A DNA stretch of 64,000 nucleotides from Streptomyces sp. ST2-7A. GTDB taxonomy: Bacteria > Actinomycetota > Actinomycetes > Streptomycetales > Streptomycetaceae. A program made the translations under genes and the position numbers. Of this stretch, positions 27,606 through 37,303 are shown in pieces; position 1 is the first letter of the stretch; each line of letters begins with the position of its first letter. The notes beneath the pieces were generated by a model, which was not told the DNA's origin, did no database searches, and saw nothing but the letters and a program-made list of their open reading frames with translations. The DNA lies in contig NZ_JAJUWS010000020.1 of assembly GCF_021390475.1 (NCBI RefSeq), forward strand, positions 42,464 to 106,463, written 5' to 3'.

Positions 27606-29759
27606 GTGACCGCCGATACGTCCGTGCCGTCCACCGCGCTGCTCACCGGTGCCGAGACCGGGGGCAACTACACCGCGCGGCACCTGTTGGTCCTCGAGGG
27701 CCTCGAGGCGGTCCGCAAGCGCCCCGGTATGTACATCGGTTCCACGGACAGTCGGGGGCTGACCCACTGCCTGTGGGAGATCATCGACAACTCCGTGGAC
27801 GAGGCCCTCGGGGGCCACTGCGACCACATCGAGGTGATCCTGCGCGCCGACGGATCCGTGGAGGTCCGCGACAACGGTCGTGGCATCCCGGTGGACGTGG
27901 AGCCGCGCACCGGTCTGTCCGGCGTCGAGGTGGTGATGACCAAACTCCACGCCGGCGGCAAGTTCGGTGGCGGCTCCTACGCGGCCTCCGGTGGCCTGCA
28001 CGGTGTCGGCGCCTCCGTCGTCAACGCCCTCTCGGCCCGGCTCGATGTCGAGGTGGACCGCGACGGGCGCACGCACTCCATCGGCTTCCGGCGCGGGACC
28101 CCCGGCTCCTTCGCCGGAGAGGGCCCCGACGCGCCCTTCGAGCCCGGTGGCGGCCTCGTCAAGGGCGGGCGGGTGCCCCGCGAGCGCACCGGCACCCGGG
28201 TGCGCTACTGGGCCGACCGGCAGATCTTCCTCAAGGACGCCGAGCTCTCCCCGGAGAATCTGTACGCCCGTGCCCGCCAGACCGCCTTCCTGGTCCCCGG
28301 CCTGACCATCGTCGTGCGCGACGAGCGGGAGGTGGGGAAGGTCGGCGCCGACGGGGAGATCGCGGAGGGCGACGACGCCAAGGGCACCACCGAGATCTTC
28401 CACTACGACGGCGGCATCGGGGAGTTCTGCGAGTTCCTGGCCCCCGACCGGCCGATCTGTGACGTGCTGCGGCTGCGCGGCGAGGGCACCTTCAAGGAGA
28501 CCGTGCCGGTCCTGGACGACCGCGGCCACATGATCCCGACCGAGGTCAAGCGGGATCTGCGGGTCGATATCGCGATGCGCTGGGGCACCGGCTATGAGAC
28601 CACGCTCAAGTCCTTCGTCAACATCATCGCCACCCCCAAGGGCGGCACCCACGTCGCCGGCTTCGAACGGGCGGTCACCCGTACCGTCAACGAGGTGCTG
28701 CGTTCGGCCAAGCTGCTGCGCGTCGCCGAGGACGATGTCGTCAAGGACGACGCCCTGGAGGGTCTCACGGCGGTCGTCACCGTCCGACTGGCCGAACCAC
28801 AGTTCGAGGGGCAGACCAAGGAGGTGCTGGGCACCTCCGCCGCGACCCGGATCGTCGGCCAGGTCGTGGCCAAGGAGCTCAAGGCCTTCCTGACCTCGGC
28901 CAAGCGGGATGACAAGCAGCAGGCCCGGGCGGTTCTGGAGAAGACCGTCGCCGCCGCCCGCACCCGGATCGCCGCCCGTCAGCACAAGGAGGCCCAGCGC
29001 CGCAAGACGGCGCTGGAGTCCTCCTCGCTGCCCGCCAAGCTGGCAGACTGCCGCAGCGACGACGTGGACCGCAGCGAACTGTTCATCGTCGAGGGCGACA
29101 GCGCGCTGGGCACCGCCAAGCTCGCCCGCAACAGCGAGTTCCAGGCGCTGCTGCCGATCCGGGGCAAGATCCTCAACGTCCAGAAGTCCTCGGTGTCGGA
29201 CATGCTCAAGAACGTCGAGTGCGGCGCCATCATCCAGGTCATAGGAGCCGGCTCCGGGCGCACCTTCGACATCGATCAGGCGCGCTACGGCAAGGTGATC
29301 TTCCTCGCGGACGCGGACGTGGACGGCGCGCACATCCGCTGCCTGCTGCTGACCCTCTTCCAGCGTTACATGCGCCCGATGGTCGAGCAGGGCCGGGTCT
29401 TCTCCGCGGTCCCCCCGCTGCACCGCATCGAGTTGATCAACCCCCGGCGGGGCCAGGAGAAGTACCGGTACACCTACTCGGACTCCGAGTTGCGGGACAC
29501 CCTGCGGGACCTCACCGAACGGGGCATCCGCTTCAAGGAGTCGATCCAGCGCTACAAGGGCCTGGGCGAGATGGACGCCGACCAACTGGCCGAGACGACC
29601 ATGGACCCGCGCCACCGCACCCTGCGCCGGATCAACATCCTCGACCTCGAGGCGGCCGAGGCGGCGTTCGCCCTGCTGATGGGGAACGACGTGGCGCCGC
29701 GCCGGGAGTTCATCGCGGGCTCCGCCGCCGGTCTGGACCGCTCCCGCATCGACACCTGA
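27606..29759 (+). CDS. parE: DNA topoisomerase IV subunit B (ParE; GyrB-like)
   Basis: ATPase subunit of type IIA topoisomerase, 717 residues, which decatenates sister chromosomes with ParC. GHKL ATPase motifs: EIIDNSVDEAL (~58-68), DNGRGIPV (~93-100), GGLHGVGASVVNALS (~135-149); TOPRIM residues EGDSALGTAKLARNS (~495) and DADVDGAHIR (~570); typical C-terminus YKGLGEMDADQL. It is read as ParE rather than GyrB because parC is nearby and gyrBA is normally at oriC. GTG start at 27606 with GAGGAG upstream. A 16-base stem terminator follows at 29782. Confidence 0.93.
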   Translation: MTADTSVPSTALLTGAETGGNYTARHLLVLEGLEAVRKRPGMYIGSTDSRGLTHCLWEIIDNSVDEALGGHCDHIEVILRADGSVEVRDNGRGIPVDVEPRTGLSGVEVVMTKLHAGGKFGGGSYAASGGLHGVGASVVNALSARLDVEVDRDGRTHSIGFRRGTPGSFAGEGPDAPFEPGGGLVKGGRVPRERTGTRVRYWADRQIFLKDAELSPENLYARARQTAFLVPGLTIVVRDEREVGKVGADGEIAEGDDAKGTTEIFHYDGGIGEFCEFLAPDRPICDVLRLRGEGTFKETVPVLDDRGHMIPTEVKRDLRVDIAMRWGTGYETTLKSFVNIIATPKGGTHVAGFERAVTRTVNEVLRSAKLLRVAEDDVVKDDALEGLTAVVTVRLAEPQFEGQTKEVLGTSAATRIVGQVVAKELKAFLTSAKRDDKQQARAVLEKTVAAARTRIAARQHKEAQRRKTALESSSLPAKLADCRSDDVDRSELFIVEGDSALGTAKLARNSEFQALLPIRGKILNVQKSSVSDMLKNVECGAIIQVIGAGSGRTFDIDQARYGKVIFLADADVDGAHIRCLLLTLFQRYMRPMVEQGRVFSAVPPLHRIELINPRRGQEKYRYTYSDSELRDTLRDLTERGIRFKESIQRYKGLGEMDADQLAETTMDPRHRTLRRINILDLEAAEAAFALLMGNDVAPRREFIAGSAAGLDRSRIDT

Positions 29760-29781
29760 GGAAGATCCCGGGGACGCCGGA

Positions 29782-29817
29782 GGGTGGGTGACAGGCCGCA
29801 CGGCCTGTCACTCACCC
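29782..29817 (+). terminator. parE terminator hairpin
   Basis: 16-base stem (29782-29797 with 29802-29817; one G-T pair) with a GCAC loop, 22 bases after the parE stop. Confidence 0.8.
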
Positions 29818-29975
29818 GCCCCGGCGTCTCCGCCCCGGCGTCTCCGCCCCGGCGACGGGGCCGGAACATTCCGGGGAACGACATGGGGGACGGTCGGAAT
29901 TCGGCCGGGAATCGCCGCTCGCACAGCCGATCCGCATCCCCGCCCCGCCCTTCGGATCGGCGGAACGCGGCGGCC

Positions 29976-30004
29976 TATGCTGATCACCACCCGCGACGGT
30001 GATC
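29976..30004 (+). promoter_or_regulatory. Possible promoter and operator dyad for the CobW-type gene
   Basis: -10-like TATGCT at 29976-29981 followed at once by GATCACC-(9)-GGTGATC (29982-29988 and 29998-30004), a 7-base dyad over the expected transcription start. It does not match the Zur consensus that I know; the regulator is unidentified. Confidence 0.35.
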
Positions 30005-30053
30005 GGCGCGGCGGACCTCCCGGCACTGCCGGGCCGACGGAAGGGACGGACAG

Positions 30054-32285
30054 GTGACGGCGGCATCCGGCGGGCGCATCCCGGTGCTCGTCCTGACGGG
30101 TTTCCTGGGCGCGGGGAAGACCACCCTCCTCAACCACCTCCTGCACAACCGGCGCGGGCTGCGCATCGGCGCGGTGGTCAACGACTTCGGCAGCATCGGT
30201 GTGGACGCCTTCGCCGTCTCCGGGCAGGTCGACTCGATGGTCTCGCTGGGCAACGGTTGTCTGTGCTGTGCGGTGGACACCGAGGACCTGGACGAGATGC
30301 TGGGGCGGCTGGCGGAGCCCTCGGTGGGCATCGATCTGATCGTCATCGAGGCCAGTGGCCTGGCCGAGCCGGAGGTGCTCGCCCGCATGGTGCTCGCAGC
30401 CTCCTCCCCCCGGGTGCTCTACGGCGGGCTGGTGGAGGTGGTCGACGCCGCCGAGTTCACCGCAACCCGTGAGCGGCACCCGGGGATCGAGCGGCACCTG
30501 GCCGTCGCCGACCTGGTGGTGCTGAACAAGGTGGATCGGTTGCCGGAGGAGCGGTTGGGGGTCCTGCTGGGGGAGGTTCGTGCCCTGGCCGCCGGCGCCC
30601 CGGTGGTCACGACCGTCCACGGGCGGGTGGACCCCGAACTGCTCTTCGATCCCGTGCGACGGGGGAGCGACGGCCCCCGGCAGTTGAGCTTCGGAGATCT
30701 CCTCGCGGAGGAGGCCGGGGACACCGGAACCCCCGCCGGCCCCGACGACGGACCGGTCGAAACCGGCCGGCCCGGGGAGGGCATCCATCCCTCTCCACCG
30801 GTCCCCGTCTGCTGCACGGCGGACGCGGGGGAGGGGGACCACGCGGGCCATCTGCACGCCGGCTACGCCTCGCTGGCCTTCACGGCCGACGAACCGCTCG
30901 GCCCACGTCGCTTCGCGGCCTTCACCGAACGTCGCCCGGAGGGCCTGTACCGGATCAAGGGCACGGTCCGCTTCGCGCTCCCGCCCGGTGAGCCGGACCG
31001 GCGGTTCGTCCTGCACGCGGTGGGGCGCTTCCTGCGCTACCGCCCCGAGCCGTGGCCCGAGGGGGATCCGCGCCGCACCGAACTCGTGCTGATCGGCGCC
31101 GGGATCGACACCGAGGCGTTGCGCGCGGAACTCGAGGAGTGCGTCGGCGCCGGGCCGGAGGACGCCCGGCCCGACGCGCTCTACGGTGTGCTGAGATTCG
31201 TCGACCACCCGACCGACACCCCTGCCGACGAACCGGTCGATCGCGAGGAGGCCGGCACCGGCGCCGGTCTTCCCACCCCGGTGGGAGCCGACCGGTGGGC
31301 CGGGAGTCCGTGGGCGGGCATCGGATCGTCGGCGTCGCGGGACCCGTACGCCGGCGGCGAGCCGGGCGAACCCGGGGACTCGTACGACACGACGCCCCCG
31401 TACGCCGTCGGCGACCCCGGATACCCCGACGATGCGTACCCCGCCGTACTGATCCGGCCGGCGGCACGACGAGTGTGCCCCGCCGTGCCCGGCCCCGCGA
31501 ATCCCCGGACGTGCCGGTGCCCGCCCGTGCGGGCGGGCACCGGTCGGTCAGACGTCCCGACCGACCGGCCCGGCCATCACCGCGATCGCCTTGGGCACCG
31601 GGACACCCGAGCCGTCCCGACGCGGATCGGGCTCCGGCAGCGTCGCCGCCGCGCCCGAGGCGGTGGCGGCCCGGGCGGGCGCCGGCCCGGCCCAGGCGAA
31701 GGCGAGACGCTCCTCGTCCTTGAGGAAGCGCTGACAGCGCACCCCGCCGGTGGCCCGGCCCTTGCGCGGGTACTGCTCGAACGGGGTCAGCTTCGCGGAG
31801 CCCCGGGACCCCGCCGCCCCGGTACCGGCGGCCATCGTGAAGACCACCGCCTCGACGGCCGGGTCCACGGCCGTGAAGGAGAGCACCCGGCCCCCCTCCG
31901 GCAGCTTGACGCCCGCCATGCCGCCCGCCGGCCGCCCCTGCGGGCGCACCTGCGAGGCCGGGTAGCGCAGCAACTGCGCTTCGTCGGTGATGAAGACCAG
32001 GTCCTCCTCGCCGGTGCGCAGCTCGACCGCGCCCACCAGTCGGTCCCCCTCGCGCAGCGAGATGACCTCCAGTTCGTCCTTGCCCGCCGGGTAGTCGGGG
32101 ACGACCCGCTTGACCACGCCCTGCTCGGTGCCCAGCGCCAGACCGGGCGAGGACTCGTCGAGGCCGGTCAGGCAGAGCACCCGTTCCTCCCCCTCGAGGG
32201 AGACGAACTCGGCGAGCGGAACGGCCTCGGTGAGACCCGGTCCGGTCGCGTCGAGGGGCAGTTCCGGCAGGTCCACCACCTGTAG
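30054..32285 (+). CDS. CobW/G3E-family metal-chaperone GTPase; 3' part suspect
   Basis: GTPase of the COG0523/CobW group, predicted to insert zinc or another metal into target proteins. Walker A FLGAGKTTLL (~16-25), CxCC metal site GNGCLCCAV (~66-74), NKVD nucleotide-base motif (~160-163), a His-rich GDHAGHLHAG (~262-271) and the CobW C-terminal domain to about residue 385. GTG start at 30054, AGGGACGGACAG upstream. Family members end near 370-400 residues, but this frame has no stop until 32285, running 738 bases antisense through parC. In-frame Tyr/Pro/Asp-rich sequence ends near 31440, and a TGA in another frame (31450-31452) would end the protein there. A frameshift or sequence error is the likeliest reason; only residues 1 to ~465 are credible. 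Confidence 0.75.
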   Translation: MTAASGGRIPVLVLTGFLGAGKTTLLNHLLHNRRGLRIGAVVNDFGSIGVDAFAVSGQVDSMVSLGNGCLCCAVDTEDLDEMLGRLAEPSVGIDLIVIEASGLAEPEVLARMVLAASSPRVLYGGLVEVVDAAEFTATRERHPGIERHLAVADLVVLNKVDRLPEERLGVLLGEVRALAAGAPVVTTVHGRVDPELLFDPVRRGSDGPRQLSFGDLLAEEAGDTGTPAGPDDGPVETGRPGEGIHPSPPVPVCCTADAGEGDHAGHLHAGYASLAFTADEPLGPRRFAAFTERRPEGLYRIKGTVRFALPPGEPDRRFVLHAVGRFLRYRPEPWPEGDPRRTELVLIGAGIDTEALRAELEECVGAGPEDARPDALYGVLRFVDHPTDTPADEPVDREEAGTGAGLPTPVGADRWAGSPWAGIGSSASRDPYAGGEPGEPGDSYDTTPPYAVGDPGYPDDAYPAVLIRPAARRVCPAVPGPANPRTCRCPPVRAGTGRSDVPTDRPGHHRDRLGHRDTRAVPTRIGLRQRRRRARGGGGPGGRRPGPGEGETLLVLEEALTAHPAGGPALARVLLERGQLRGAPGPRRPGTGGHREDHRLDGRVHGREGEHPAPLRQLDARHAARRPPLRAHLRGRVAQQLRFVGDEDQVLLAGAQLDRAHQSVPLAQRDDLQFVLARRVVGDDPLDHALLGAQRQTGRGLVEAGQAEHPFLPLEGDELGERNGLGETRSGRVEGQFRQVHHL

Positions 32286-34010
32286 CCGCAGCAATCGGCC
32301 GGCGGAGGTCACCGCGCCGATCTCGCCACGGGTGGTGGCGGGCACCGCGGAGACGATGACGTCGTGCTTGGCGCGTTTGCCGGCGGTGCTCTGCTCGAAG
32401 AGGTGCTCCGGGCCGGTGGTGCGGGTCAGCAGCCCGGTGGAGGAGAGCAGCACCCGGCACGGGTCGTCGGCCACCTGCAGCGGCACGGTGGCGAGCGGCG
32501 CCCCGTCCTCCTGCGACAGCTCGGTGCGGCGCGGGGTGCCGAACCTCCGGGACACCTCGGTCAGCTCGGAGGAGACCACCCGGCGCAGCTCGGCGTCGGA
32601 CTCCAGGATCCGGGTCAGCTCGGCGATTTCCCCGGTGAGGCGGTCGCGCTCGGTCTCCAGCTCCAGCCGGTCGAAGCGGGTCAGCCGACGCAGCGGGGTG
32701 TCCAGGATGTAGCGGGTCTGCGTCTCGCTCAGTTCGAAGCGCCCCATCAGCGCGTCCTTCGCCGCCGCGGAGTCGTCGCTGGCGCGGATGAGCCGGATCA
32801 CCTCGTCGATGTCCAGCAGGGCGATCAGCAGGCCCTCGACCAGGTGGAGGCGGTCCTCGCGCCGACCGCGTCGGTGTTCGCTGCGCCGCCGCACCACCGT
32901 CAACCGGTGGTCCAGGTAGACCTGGAGCAGCTCCTTCAGCCCGAGGGTGAGGGGCTGGCCGTCCACCAGGGCCACGTTGTTGATCCCGAAGGACTCCTCC
33001 ATCGGGGTGAGCTTGTAGAGCTGGGCGAGCACGGCCTCGGGGTTGAAGCCGTTCTTGATCTCGATGACCAGCCGCAGCCCGTGGTTGCGGTCGGTCAGGT
33101 CCTTCACGTCCGCGATGCCCTGGAGCTTCTTGGCGTTGACCAGGTCCTTGATCTTCGAGATGACCTTCTCCGGACCCACCGTGAACGGTAGTTCGGTGAC
33201 GATCAGGCCCTTGCGGCGCGGGGTCACCTGCTCGACGGCGACGGTGGCCCGGATGCGGAAGGTGCCGCGCCCGTTCTCGTAGGCGCCACGGATGCCGTCC
33301 AGACCGGTGATCCGCCCGCCGGTTGGCAGGTCGGGGCCGGGGACGAAGCGCATCAGCGTGGTCAGGTCGGCGCCCGGGTGCTTGAGCAGGTACTTGGCGG
33401 CGGCGATCACCTCGCCCAGGTTGTGCGGGGGCATGTTGGTGGCCATGCCCACGGCGATCCCGGAGGCGCCGTTGACCAGCAGGTTCGGGTAGGCGGCGGG
33501 AAGTGCGACGGGCTCCTGCTCGCTGCCGTCGTAGTTCGGCGCGAAGTCGACGGTGTCCTCGTCGATCGAAGCGGTCATCAGCTCGGCCGGCGAGGCGGAA
33601 CGGCACTCGGTGTACCGCATGGCGGCGGGCGGGTCGTCGTTGCCCAGGGAACCGAAGTTGCCGTGGCCGTCGACCAGCGGCAGCCGCATGGAGAACGGCT
33701 GAGCCATCCGCACCAGGGCGTCGTAGATGGCCGAGTCACCGTGCGGATGGAGCTTGCCCATCACCTCGCCGACCACGCGGGCGCACTTCACATGCGCGCG
33801 GTCGGGGCGCAGCCCCATCTCGTGCATCTGGTACAGGATGCGGCGGTGCACCGGCTTGAGACCGTCCCGGGCGTCGGGGAGCGCGCGGGAGTAGATCACC
33901 GAGTAGGCGTATTCCAGGAAGGAGCCCTGCATCTCGTCCACGACGTCGATGTCGAGGATCCGCTCCTCGAAATCGTCGGACGGCGGGGTCTTCGTACTGC
34001 GGCGGGCCAT
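31548..34010 (-). CDS. parC: DNA topoisomerase IV subunit A (ParC; GyrA-like)
   Basis: Breakage-reunion subunit partnering ParE, 820 residues. Catalytic Y133 in AAMRYTECR; quinolone-determining loop KLHPHGDSAIYDALVRMAQ (86-104) keeps the serine (S93) and aspartate (D97) usual in sensitive enzymes. Arginine R132 precedes the tyrosine. The tower and coiled-coil region is followed by β-pinwheel repeats in the C-terminal third (for example VDLPELPLDATGPGL), with no clear GyrA-box QxRxGKG, in favour of ParC over GyrA. ATG at 34010 with GGAG about 13 bases upstream. The cobW frame reads antisense through its last 246 codons. Confidence 0.94.
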   Translation of the reverse strand: MARRSTKTPPSDDFEERILDIDVVDEMQGSFLEYAYSVIYSRALPDARDGLKPVHRRILYQMHEMGLRPDRAHVKCARVVGEVMGKLHPHGDSAIYDALVRMAQPFSMRLPLVDGHGNFGSLGNDDPPAAMRYTECRSASPAELMTASIDEDTVDFAPNYDGSEQEPVALPAAYPNLLVNGASGIAVGMATNMPPHNLGEVIAAAKYLLKHPGADLTTLMRFVPGPDLPTGGRITGLDGIRGAYENGRGTFRIRATVAVEQVTPRRKGLIVTELPFTVGPEKVISKIKDLVNAKKLQGIADVKDLTDRNHGLRLVIEIKNGFNPEAVLAQLYKLTPMEESFGINNVALVDGQPLTLGLKELLQVYLDHRLTVVRRRSEHRRGRREDRLHLVEGLLIALLDIDEVIRLIRASDDSAAAKDALMGRFELSETQTRYILDTPLRRLTRFDRLELETERDRLTGEIAELTRILESDAELRRVVSSELTEVSRRFGTPRRTELSQEDGAPLATVPLQVADDPCRVLLSSTGLLTRTTGPEHLFEQSTAGKRAKHDVIVSAVPATTRGEIGAVTSAGRLLRLQVVDLPELPLDATGPGLTEAVPLAEFVSLEGEERVLCLTGLDESSPGLALGTEQGVVKRVVPDYPAGKDELEVISLREGDRLVGAVELRTGEEDLVFITDEAQLLRYPASQVRPQGRPAGGMAGVKLPEGGRVLSFTAVDPAVEAVVFTMAAGTGAAGSRGSAKLTPFEQYPRKGRATGGVRCQRFLKDEERLAFAWAGPAPARAATASGAAATLPEPDPRRDGSGVPVPKAIAVMAGPVGRDV

Positions 34011-34463
34011 CGCGGCTGGCGCTCCTTCGGCACGTGACGGACGGTCGGGGACGGGCGATCAGGGCGGGCGGCACGCCGCGGGGCGGGTGCCGACGCGACC
34101 CCCGGTGACGCGCGCCGCCGACCATTGTGGACCGTGCCGGTGACAACGAACCGCCGGACCGGTCCGGTTTGATGGCGGCGGATCCGTTCGGGGCTTCGCC
34201 CCGCGAGGGCATCCGCGCATACAGTGACAACGTCCGTCCGGGAACCGGCCCGCGGCCGGTCGCCCGGCCGGGCCACGGTACCCGGGTTCCGGGGCACCGT
34301 GCGCACCGCCCCCGCCGATCGGCCCGGCGGGAACGGCCGCCGGCCCGTGCGTCCCGACCCGGTTCCGTGCCCTGTCGGCCACCCGGCCGTGCCGCGGGCC
34401 CGCCCGCACCGAACCGCCCGTGCCCGCCGGCCCCCCCGTCGGCGACACGACGAAAGGAACCAC
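34011..34463. other. Divergent spacer between parC and the M16 peptidase genes
   Basis: 453 bases that should carry both promoters. No gene is supported; frames entering the peptidase from upstream lack starts with ribosome sites until 34464. Confidence 0.4.
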
Positions 34464-35843
34464 ATGACCATCGGCCACACGGCCACCCCACGGGAGTCCG
34501 TCGGCGGACTCACCGCGACCGAGCACCGGCTGGCCAACGGCCTGCGCGTGGTGCTCTCGGAGGACCACCTCACCCCCGTCGCGGCGGTCTGCCTCTGGTA
34601 CGACGTGGGCTCCCGCCACGAGCGGCCGGACCGCACCGGCCTGGCGCACCTCTTCGAGCACCTGATGTTCGAGGGGTCGGCCCAGGTCTCCGGCAACGGA
34701 CACTTCGAGCTGGTGCAGGGCGCCGGCGGCTCGCTCAACGGCACCACCAGCTTCGAGCGCACCAACTACTTCGAGACCATGCCGGCCCATGAGCTGGAGC
34801 TCGCGCTCTGGCTGGAGGCCGACCGGATGGGCACCCTGCTGACGGTGCTCGGCCAGGAGTCCCTGGACAACCAGCGCGACGTGGTGAAGAACGAACGTCG
34901 CCAGCGGTACGACAACGTCCCCTACGGCACCGCGTTCGAAAAGCTGGTGTCGATGGCGTACCCCGAGGGGCACCCGTACCACCACACCCCCATCGGTTCG
35001 ATGGCCCACCTGGACGCCGCCTCGCTGGAGGACGCCCGGGAGTTCTTCCGGACCTACTACGCCCCGAACAACGCGGTCCTGGCGGTCGTCGGCGACATCG
35101 ACGCCGAGCGGACCCTGGAGTGGGTCGAGAAGTACTTCGGCACCATCCCCGCCCACGACGGCAAGCACCCGCCGCGCGACGGCACCCTCCCGGAGATCCT
35201 CGGCGAGGAACTGCGCCGCGAGGTGGTCGCCGACGTCCCGGCGCGCGCCCTGATGGCCGCCTACCGACTCCCGCACGACGGCACCCGCGAGGCCGACGCC
35301 GCCGACCTGGCGTTGACGGTGCTGGGCGGCGGCGAGTCCTCCCGTCTGCACAACCGCCTGGTGCGACACGACGGCACGGCGGTGACGGCCGGGTTCGGCC
35401 TGTTGCGGCTGACCGGCGCGCCCTCCCTGGGCTGGCTGGACGTGAAGACCTCCGGCGACGCGGAGATCCCCGTCATCGAGGCGGCCGTCGACGAGGAACT
35501 CGCGCGGTTCGCCGCCGAGGGCCCCACCGACGAGGAGATGGAGCGGGCCCGCGCCCAATTGGAGCGCGAGTGGCTGGACCGCCTGGCCACGGTCGGCGGA
35601 CGCGCCGACGAACTGTGCCGCTACGCAGTCCTCTTCGGCGACCCGCAGCTGGCGCTGACCGCGGTGGAGCGGGTGCTCGCGGTCACCCCGCAGGAGGTCC
35701 GCGAGGTCGCAGCCGCCCGACTGCACCCCCGCAATCGGGCGGTCCTGGTCTACGAGCCGGGCGGGGAACCCGCCGACACCGGCGCGGAGACCGAAGCGGA
35801 CGTCGCCGAGACCACGGGCACCGAGAGCGAGGAGCAGCGGTGA
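34464..35843 (+). CDS. M16B zinc peptidase, catalytic subunit
   Basis: Pitrilysin-family peptidase of 459 residues. Inverted zinc motif HLFEH at H62-H66 (H62, H66 ligands; E65 base) with distal ligand E144 in VVKNERRQRYDN. The second half is a related α/β domain. ATG 34464 follows GAAAGGAA. No signal peptide or membrane span is seen, so it is probably cytoplasmic and degrades peptides. Its TGA overlaps the GTG of the next M16 gene, so an equimolar heterodimer is likely, as in bacterial two-subunit M16B peptidases. Confidence 0.93.
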   Translation: MTIGHTATPRESVGGLTATEHRLANGLRVVLSEDHLTPVAAVCLWYDVGSRHERPDRTGLAHLFEHLMFEGSAQVSGNGHFELVQGAGGSLNGTTSFERTNYFETMPAHELELALWLEADRMGTLLTVLGQESLDNQRDVVKNERRQRYDNVPYGTAFEKLVSMAYPEGHPYHHTPIGSMAHLDAASLEDAREFFRTYYAPNNAVLAVVGDIDAERTLEWVEKYFGTIPAHDGKHPPRDGTLPEILGEELRREVVADVPARALMAAYRLPHDGTREADAADLALTVLGGGESSRLHNRLVRHDGTAVTAGFGLLRLTGAPSLGWLDVKTSGDAEIPVIEAAVDEELARFAAEGPTDEEMERARAQLEREWLDRLATVGGRADELCRYAVLFGDPQLALTAVERVLAVTPQEVREVAAARLHPRNRAVLVYEPGGEPADTGAETEADVAETTGTESEEQR

Positions 35844-37303
35844 CGGACACCGAGACGACCACCGCCGGGGAGACCGGGATGCGGCTGCACCCCCGGCCCG
35901 GCAGCGGTACCCCGAAGCCCTGGGCCTTCCCGGCCCCCGACCGCTCCAGGCTGCCCAACGGCCTGACCGTGCTGCGCAGCCACCGCCCCGGACAGCGCGT
36001 GGTGGCGGTGGAGATCCACCTGCCCGCCCCGCTGGCCGCCGAGCCCCGGGACCGGGAGGGCGTGGCGACCGTCACCGCCCGCGCCCTGTCCGAGGGCACC
36101 GACCGGCACACCGGCGAGGAGTTCGCCGCCGAACTGGAGCGCTGCGGGGCGACGCTGGATTCCTGGGCCGACCACGCCGGGATCCGGATCTCCCTCGAGG
36201 TCCCCGCCTCCCGGCTGGGGCGGGGCCTGGAGTTGCTGGCCGACTCCCTGCGGGCCCCCGCCTTCCCCGAGCACGAGGTGGAGCGGCTGGTCCGCAACCG
36301 CCTCGACGAGATCCCGCACGAGCTGGCCAACCCGGCCCGCCGGGCGGCGATCGCCCTGTCCGAGGCGCTCTTCCCCGCCGACAGCCGGATGTCCCGGCCC
36401 CGCCAGGGCTCCGCGGAGACCGTCGCGCGCATCGACACCAAGGCCGTGCGCGCCTTCCACGAGGCGCACCTGCGGCCCTCCACGGCCACCGCGGTGGTGG
36501 TCGGCGACCTGACCGGTGTGGAACTGGACGGGATGCTGGGGGAGACCCTGGGCACCTGGCGGGGCGACGACCGTCCCCCGGCCCCGTACGCGCCGGTGAC
36601 CGGTGACGACTCGCCGCGGGTGATCGTGGTGGACCGACCCGGTTCGGTGCAGACCCAGCTGCTCATCGGCCGGGTGGGCCCGGACCGGCACGACCGGGTC
36701 TGGCCCGCCCAGCAGTTGGGCGTCTACTGCCTGGGCGGCACGCTGACCTCCCGGCTCGACCTGGTGTTGCGCGAGGAGAAGGGCTACACCTACGGCGTGC
36801 GGGCGTACGCCCGGGTGCTGCGCTCCTCCGCCGACGGCACCGGTGGCTCGCTGCTGGCGATCAGCGGATCGGTGGCCACCGAGGTCACCGGCGAGGCGAT
36901 GGCCGACCTGCGCCGGGTGCTGGTCACCCTGGCCGAGGAGGGACTGACCGACGCCGAGCGGGACACGGCGGTGCGGAACCTGGTGGGCGTGGCCCCGCTG
37001 CGGTTCGAGACGGCCGCCGCGGTGGCGGGCACCCTCGCCGACCAGGTGGAGCAGGAGTTGCCGGACGACTTCCAGGCGCGGATGTACGAGCGTCTGGCCG
37101 AGACCGGCACGGTGGAGGCGACGGCCGCCGCCGTCGCCTCCTTCCCCGTCGACCGCCTGGTGACGGTCCTGGTGGGTGACGCCTCGCGGATCGTGGAGCC
37201 GGTGCGCGACCTGGGCTTCGGTGAGGTGACGGTGATCACCGGCGAGGCCGTCGACCCGCAGGCCGACCCCGAGGCGGTGAGCGGGGAGGGCCCGGCCGCC
37301 TGA
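35840..37303 (+). CDS. M16B peptidase-like partner subunit (inactive zinc site)
   Basis: 487 residues, homologous in layout to the preceding gene, but the HxxEH motif is missing: the equivalent stretch reads DREGVATVTARALSEGT. A Gly-rich segment CLGGTLTSRLDLVLREEKGYTYG (as two pieces, ~293-315) typical of substrate-binding M16 partners is present. It would therefore shape substrate binding for the catalytic subunit, as α-MPP does in mitochondria. GTG start at 35840 overlaps the upstream stop (GTGA), preceded by GAGGAG. No export signal. Confidence 0.92.
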   Translation: MTDTETTTAGETGMRLHPRPGSGTPKPWAFPAPDRSRLPNGLTVLRSHRPGQRVVAVEIHLPAPLAAEPRDREGVATVTARALSEGTDRHTGEEFAAELERCGATLDSWADHAGIRISLEVPASRLGRGLELLADSLRAPAFPEHEVERLVRNRLDEIPHELANPARRAAIALSEALFPADSRMSRPRQGSAETVARIDTKAVRAFHEAHLRPSTATAVVVGDLTGVELDGMLGETLGTWRGDDRPPAPYAPVTGDDSPRVIVVDRPGSVQTQLLIGRVGPDRHDRVWPAQQLGVYCLGGTLTSRLDLVLREEKGYTYGVRAYARVLRSSADGTGGSLLAISGSVATEVTGEAMADLRRVLVTLAEEGLTDAERDTAVRNLVGVAPLRFETAAAVAGTLADQVEQELPDDFQARMYERLAETGTVEATAAAVASFPVDRLVTVLVGDASRIVEPVRDLGFGEVTVITGEAVDPQADPEAVSGEGPAA

